Positions 60,767 through 64,000 of a DNA stretch of 64,000 bases are shown here, piece by piece. Source of the stretch: CAVVYA01 sp963752345 (GTDB taxonomy: Bacteria > Pseudomonadota > Alphaproteobacteria > SMXQ01); contig CAVVYA010000015.1 in assembly GCA_963752345.1 (NCBI GenBank), positions 496,001 to 560,000 on the forward strand, read 5' to 3'. Within the stretch, counting starts at the first letter, position 1. Every line of letters starts with the position of its first letter. The notes under the pieces were generated by a model. The model ran no database searches. It was not told the origin of the DNA and saw only the letters and a list, made by a program, of their open reading frames with translations. The position numbers and the translations under genes are program-made.

Positions 60767-62530
60767 TCAGCCGCTGGCGTGCTGCACCGCGGCGCCGCGG
60801 CCGAAGCCGATCAGGCGCAAGGCCACCGTGATCACCAGCAGCGCGATGATCAGCAGGGTGCCGATGGCGCCCACGCCCTCGATGTTGCCCTGGTCCCACA
60901 TATTCCACATGAGAATGGCGAGAACCTGGTTGTTGTCGCCTTCGTAGAGCACCAGGGGCATGCCGGCCTGACGCACCGCATGAAGCATCGACCAGATCCA
61001 CACGCCGACGAACGTCGGCAGCATGAGGGGAAAGAAAACCCGCAGCATGGTGCGGAAGCTCGTCGCGCCGGAGACCTGCGCGGCCTCCTCGAGATCCTTA
61101 TGGACCTGCAGGATGGCGGCATTCATCGCGCGTGTGCCGTAGGCCATGAAGCTCACCGTGAAGGCCAGCGCGATCGCCAGGATGCCGCCGTGGATATCGA
61201 TGCCCAATTGGGTGCCTTGCAGAAGCAGCCAAAAGAACGCGAGACCCATGACGATGCCGGGGATGGCATGGGGCAGGAAGGCCAGCTGGTCGAGAATCCG
61301 GCGCGCGGGAAACTTCGAGCGCACGATGATCAGCGAAATCAGGAAAGATACGATCACCGTCAGGGTCGAGGACAGGACCACCAGGAGGATCGTGTTCTGC
61401 ATGACCGTGGCCATGAGCGGATCGTCCAGCAGCTTCGCATAGTTCTGCGCCGACATCGAGGCGAACGCCTTTGCCGAGGGCATCTGCAGGAAGCGCAGGA
61501 ACGAGACGTATACCAGCACGAGGAAGGGCAGGATGATGGAGAACATGAGGAACAGGAACACCAGCCCGAGGGCGGGCCAGCGCCAGCGTCCGAGACCCGT
61601 CTCGCGCGGCCGGTAGCCCTTGCCGGTGATGATCGTGAACCGCTCGGATCGCGAGATGACCCGGGCATAGGCCCAGGTCGCGACGATGGCGATCACCACG
61701 TAAATGATCGACAGCGCATTGGCCTTTCCGTAGTTCGGAAGCTCCGCCGCGTGGAGGACCGAATAGATCTTGGTGGAGAAGACGTAGATGCCGGCAGGCA
61801 GCCCGAGAATGCCCGGCACCTCGAAGACCTCCAGGGCCGTCATGCACTGATAGATCACGACCGCGAGGATGCCCGGCATCAAGAGACGCAGCGTGACCTT
61901 GCGCATCGCGGCGCGCGGGTTGGCGCCGGACATGGCCGCGGCCTCCTCGAGCGCCGGATCCATGGACCGCAGGAGCGGGACCAGCATGAGGAACGCCGTG
62001 GGCACGAGTCGCAGACCCTCGACGAAAATCATGCCGCCGAGGGAATAGACGTCGATCGGGCCGATCCCGAGCGGGACGAAGACCATCTGGTTGAGAAAGC
62101 CGACGCGCGGACTGAGCAGCAGCACGTAAGCCATCGCCTGCAGCATGCCCGGCACGGCGAGCGTCATCGGCACGCCGGCGTAAATCCAGATCTTGCCCGG
62201 AATGTCGGTGCGCTCGACGAGCCAGGCGAGTCCCGCTGCCGTGGTGATGCCGAACAGCGTCGCGCCGGCAACATAGATCAAGGTATTGACGATCACCGAA
62301 TAGGTGCCGGGATCGAGCCAGACGTTGCGGTAATTGGCGAGGCCGAGCTCGGCGATCGTGAACTCGGTCGGCAGGCTCGCCGTCGAGAACGAGCCGAGGA
62401 CGAGAAACACCAGCGGAATCACCACCACAAACCCGACCAGGGCGAACACGAACCAATGCCACAACCGGCCACCGTTGAAGTTCAGCCGGGTCACGCTCCA
62501 GCCTGGAACGTGGGTTGCGACATCGACCAT
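60767..62530 (-). CDS. ABC importer permease with two fused membrane domains (FbpB-like)
   Basis: A 587-residue permease with two binding-protein-dependent domains. EAA loops are LEEAAAMSGANPRAAMRKVT (first) and LEEAAQVSGATSFRTMLRVF (second), each followed by PxxxP-type helices. There are about twelve membrane segments. It is intact and collinear with the frameshifted permease at 35842, which helps to reconstruct the latter. It lies 34 bases after the receptor gene at 62565. The ATPase that should follow survives only as a TOBE tail, so the system must borrow an ATPase or be inactive. Confidence 0.93.
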   Translation of the reverse strand: MVDVATHVPGWSVTRLNFNGGRLWHWFVFALVGFVVVIPLVFLVLGSFSTASLPTEFTIAELGLANYRNVWLDPGTYSVIVNTLIYVAGATLFGITTAAGLAWLVERTDIPGKIWIYAGVPMTLAVPGMLQAMAYVLLLSPRVGFLNQMVFVPLGIGPIDVYSLGGMIFVEGLRLVPTAFLMLVPLLRSMDPALEEAAAMSGANPRAAMRKVTLRLLMPGILAVVIYQCMTALEVFEVPGILGLPAGIYVFSTKIYSVLHAAELPNYGKANALSIIYVVIAIVATWAYARVISRSERFTIITGKGYRPRETGLGRWRWPALGLVFLFLMFSIILPFLVLVYVSFLRFLQMPSAKAFASMSAQNYAKLLDDPLMATVMQNTILLVVLSSTLTVIVSFLISLIIVRSKFPARRILDQLAFLPHAIPGIVMGLAFFWLLLQGTQLGIDIHGGILAIALAFTVSFMAYGTRAMNAAILQVHKDLEEAAQVSGATSFRTMLRVFFPLMLPTFVGVWIWSMLHAVRQAGMPLVLYEGDNNQVLAILMWNMWDQGNIEGVGAIGTLLIIALLVITVALRLIGFGRGAAVQHASG

Positions 62531-62564
62531 GGCGACTCGCTCGCGCGCGACGGCTCAGGCCGGG

Positions 62565-63704
62565 CTAACGTTCGCCTTGCCATTCCTTGTTCCAGACCTC
62601 GGAGAGCGCCTCCAAAGGCTCGAGAAGCTGCGCGAGCTCGCGCGGCGCCCGCTTCCGTCCGAGCACCTGGTCGGGATAGGGCAGGAATTCCTTGAGCTGG
62701 AGATCGTCGCGCACGGAGGCCGAGGCGGTCGCGTAATTCTGCGCCACCTGGCCCTCTTTCGAGAGCAGCCAATTGACGAACAGGCGCGTCGAGTTGGGCG
62801 CGGCATTGTTCTTGAAGGCGCTCAGCGACTGGACCGTGGTCGGTACCGGTTCCGGGCAATACCAGCCGACCGGAGCGCCTTTGTCGTCGGTCTGGCTGGT
62901 GCGATAACCGGCCGAGGGCACCGCCACGTCGAACTCGCCGAGCGAGACGAGCGAGATCATGGCGTCCATGCCTTCCTTGCGGAGCTGCGGCTTCACCTCG
63001 CGGAAGAAGCGATGGATGTAGTCGGTTCCCCATTCCTTGCCATTGAGCGCCCAGAGCTGCAGCAGCCACAGGTTGGGCCGGTTGCCCACGCCGATGCGCT
63101 TGTTGCCCCACACCTTCGGGTCGAGGAATCCCTCCCAGGTCTTGGGCAGCTCGGCGAGCTTGACCTTGTTGGTGTTATAGGACACGCACCAGTGAATCTG
63201 GATATGCGGCACGAGCAGCCCGTCGGGCTCGCGCAGTTCCGCCGGCACATGTTTGATGTTGGGCAGGTCGCCGAGATACATCAGGGCGTCGGCCTTCTTA
63301 TATTCGAAATAGACCGCGCTCATGCCGTCGATGATTTCGGCGATGGAGCGTCCGGCTTTGTAGGACATGAGCGGCTTGATCGACCGCGTTTCGCGGTTGC
63401 CGAAGGTGAAGTCGATCTTGATTTCCGGATAGCGCTCGCGGAACGGCGCGATGACCTTGGCGACCTGATCGCGCTCCCACGTGCCGACGACCCGCAGCGT
63501 GCCTTCCTTCTTGGCGCCCTCGCGCCATTCCGCCGGCACCACGTATTCATCCTCGGTGCCCTCGAAGATCTTGGGATCGAGCTTGAGCTCCGCGATCATC
63601 TTCTTGGTCGAGGCGGGCAGCTCGATGGCGACCGCGGCAGTGCTCCAAGCCAGAACGAGCGAGGCGGCAAAAGCGGAAGCAGCGGCGACAATCGTCTTGG
63701 ACAT
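62565..63704 (-). CDS. ABC importer substrate-binding protein, Fe3+/family-1 type
   Basis: A 379-residue periplasmic protein. The signal peptide from ATG 63704 is SKTIVAAASAFAASLVLAWS then TAAVAIE, with GGGAGACAAAA upstream. The mature part has EWREGAKKEGTLRVVGTWE and YPEIKIDFTFGNRETRSIKP. Later it has PKTWEGFLDPKVWGNKRIGV and STRLFVNWLLSKEGQ. It is distinct from the local four-member set (no LPEVxDGSKWK block). First gene of a minus-strand operon with the permease at 60767. Confidence 0.91.
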   Translation of the reverse strand: MSKTIVAAASAFAASLVLAWSTAAVAIELPASTKKMIAELKLDPKIFEGTEDEYVVPAEWREGAKKEGTLRVVGTWERDQVAKVIAPFRERYPEIKIDFTFGNRETRSIKPLMSYKAGRSIAEIIDGMSAVYFEYKKADALMYLGDLPNIKHVPAELREPDGLLVPHIQIHWCVSYNTNKVKLAELPKTWEGFLDPKVWGNKRIGVGNRPNLWLLQLWALNGKEWGTDYIHRFFREVKPQLRKEGMDAMISLVSLGEFDVAVPSAGYRTSQTDDKGAPVGWYCPEPVPTTVQSLSAFKNNAAPNSTRLFVNWLLSKEGQVAQNYATASASVRDDLQLKEFLPYPDQVLGRKRAPRELAQLLEPLEALSEVWNKEWQGER

Positions 63705-63819
63705 TTTTGTCTCCCTGCCGGAACCGGCGCCGGCACAAGTGGAATATGAGGTCAATCCACATCTGAAAGCAGGGCCGCAAGCTCGACACGTAGACAGGAG
63801 GCGTCGCCGACGTTCGCGA

Positions 63820-64000
63820 TCAGGATACCATGTGACCGTGCGGCCGCGAACCGAGACGGCGTCCGCCCTTCGGCGTAATGATGATCGTGTCGCCCCACAA
63901 ACAGTCGCTTTGCTTGTCGGCGGAGATCACGGAAGGCTTGAAGATGAAGGCCATGTTCTCGCGCAGGGCGACCGCGAGCTGCTCGGGGCGCGTCTGGATC
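63820..64000 (-). CDS. M24 peptidase-like protein, C-terminal fragment (rest outside window)
   Basis: The last 60 or so codons before the window edge read IQTRPEQLAVALRENMAFIF, KPSVISADKQSDCLWGDTII and ITPKGGRRLGSRPHGHMVS to a stop at 63820. The pattern ENMAFxxKPxxx...WGDTIIITPxGxRRLG is the C-terminal end of the pita-bread M24 family (Xaa-Pro peptidase and relatives), in the variant where the metal Glu before Asp-Thr is Gly. Too short for a firm assignment; upstream sequence would decide. Confidence 0.6.
   Translation of the reverse strand, partial: IQTRPEQLAVALRENMAFIFKPSVISADKQSDCLWGDTIIITPKGGRRLGSRPHGHMVS

Noticed and set aside
1..64000. Mobile elements, integrases, tRNA genes or attachment sites
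   Set aside because: None recognised on either strand; duplications here look like local tandem events and not transposition.

Overview
The window is a high-GC, gene-dense stretch of a proteobacterial chromosome. It is most likely alphaproteobacterial, probably Hyphomicrobiales (inference). The reasons are the codon use, many Bug/TctC-type and Fe3+-type periplasmic binding proteins, a MASE4 hybrid kinase, and a GAGCATG...CATGCTC intergenic palindrome of a kind I recall from Bradyrhizobium-like genomes. I see no rRNA, tRNA, CRISPR, transposase or phage genes. The content reads as an accessory catabolic region for aromatic or carboxylated compounds, possibly phthalate-like.

Layout. 0-1.5 kb: end of a Crp/Fnr regulator, a frameshifted sensor kinase and a stand-alone receiver protein. 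1.7-8.6 kb: three Rieske ring-hydroxylating oxygenase alpha subunits, two binding proteins and a VOC protein. 8.9-10 kb: GlcG/HbpS-like protein and class II aldolase. 10.2-15 kb: MASE4 hybrid kinase, a secreted repeat protein, and a Gfo/Idh/MocA dehydrogenase. 15.1-23.2 kb: a minus-strand operon holding two tandem Rieske plus Bug-protein modules, a fused TctA-TctB permease and a bicupin. 23.5-27 kb: HAD phosphatase, zinc alcohol dehydrogenase and an alkaline-phosphatase-superfamily protein. 27-34 kb: three Bug proteins and three isochorismatase-like hydrolases in two divergent, mirror-like modules, then a TrxB-like flavoprotein. 34.4-39.8 kb: a complete Fe3+-type ABC importer (ATPase, double permease, two binding proteins), heavily frameshifted. 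39.9-48.2 kb: beta-propeller protein, leaderless binding-protein-like protein, amidohydrolase, class II aldolase, two more Fe3+-type binding proteins, FMN reductase and a sixth Rieske oxygenase. 48.5-53.6 kb: RidA, LigB-like extradiol dioxygenase, Pht4-like dehydrogenase, Rieske ferredoxin, UBP zinc finger, PepSY protein and a Pht5-like 4,5-dihydroxyphthalate decarboxylase. 53.8-64 kb: OpuC-type importer with fused permease-binding protein, Bug protein, D-aminoacylase-type amidohydrolase, MFS exporter, and a second Fe3+-type ABC system that keeps only the TOBE tail of its ATPase. An M24 peptidase-like fragment closes the window.

How it fits together. Six full Rieske oxygenases are matched one to one with adjacent binding-protein genes, while only four permease systems are present. 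Dihydrodiol dehydrogenase, decarboxylase, extradiol dioxygenase and aldolase-family genes give a plausible phthalate-style route: dioxygenation, rearomatisation, decarboxylation, meta ring cleavage. Substrates cannot be fixed from sequence. No dedicated Rieske reductase gene is visible.

Caveat. At least 20 single-base frame breaks interrupt otherwise intact genes. Most are +1 insertions, some in short homopolymers, and nine lie between 34.97 and 37.68 kb. I treat most as probable sequencing or assembly errors and give each broken gene its full reconstructed span.
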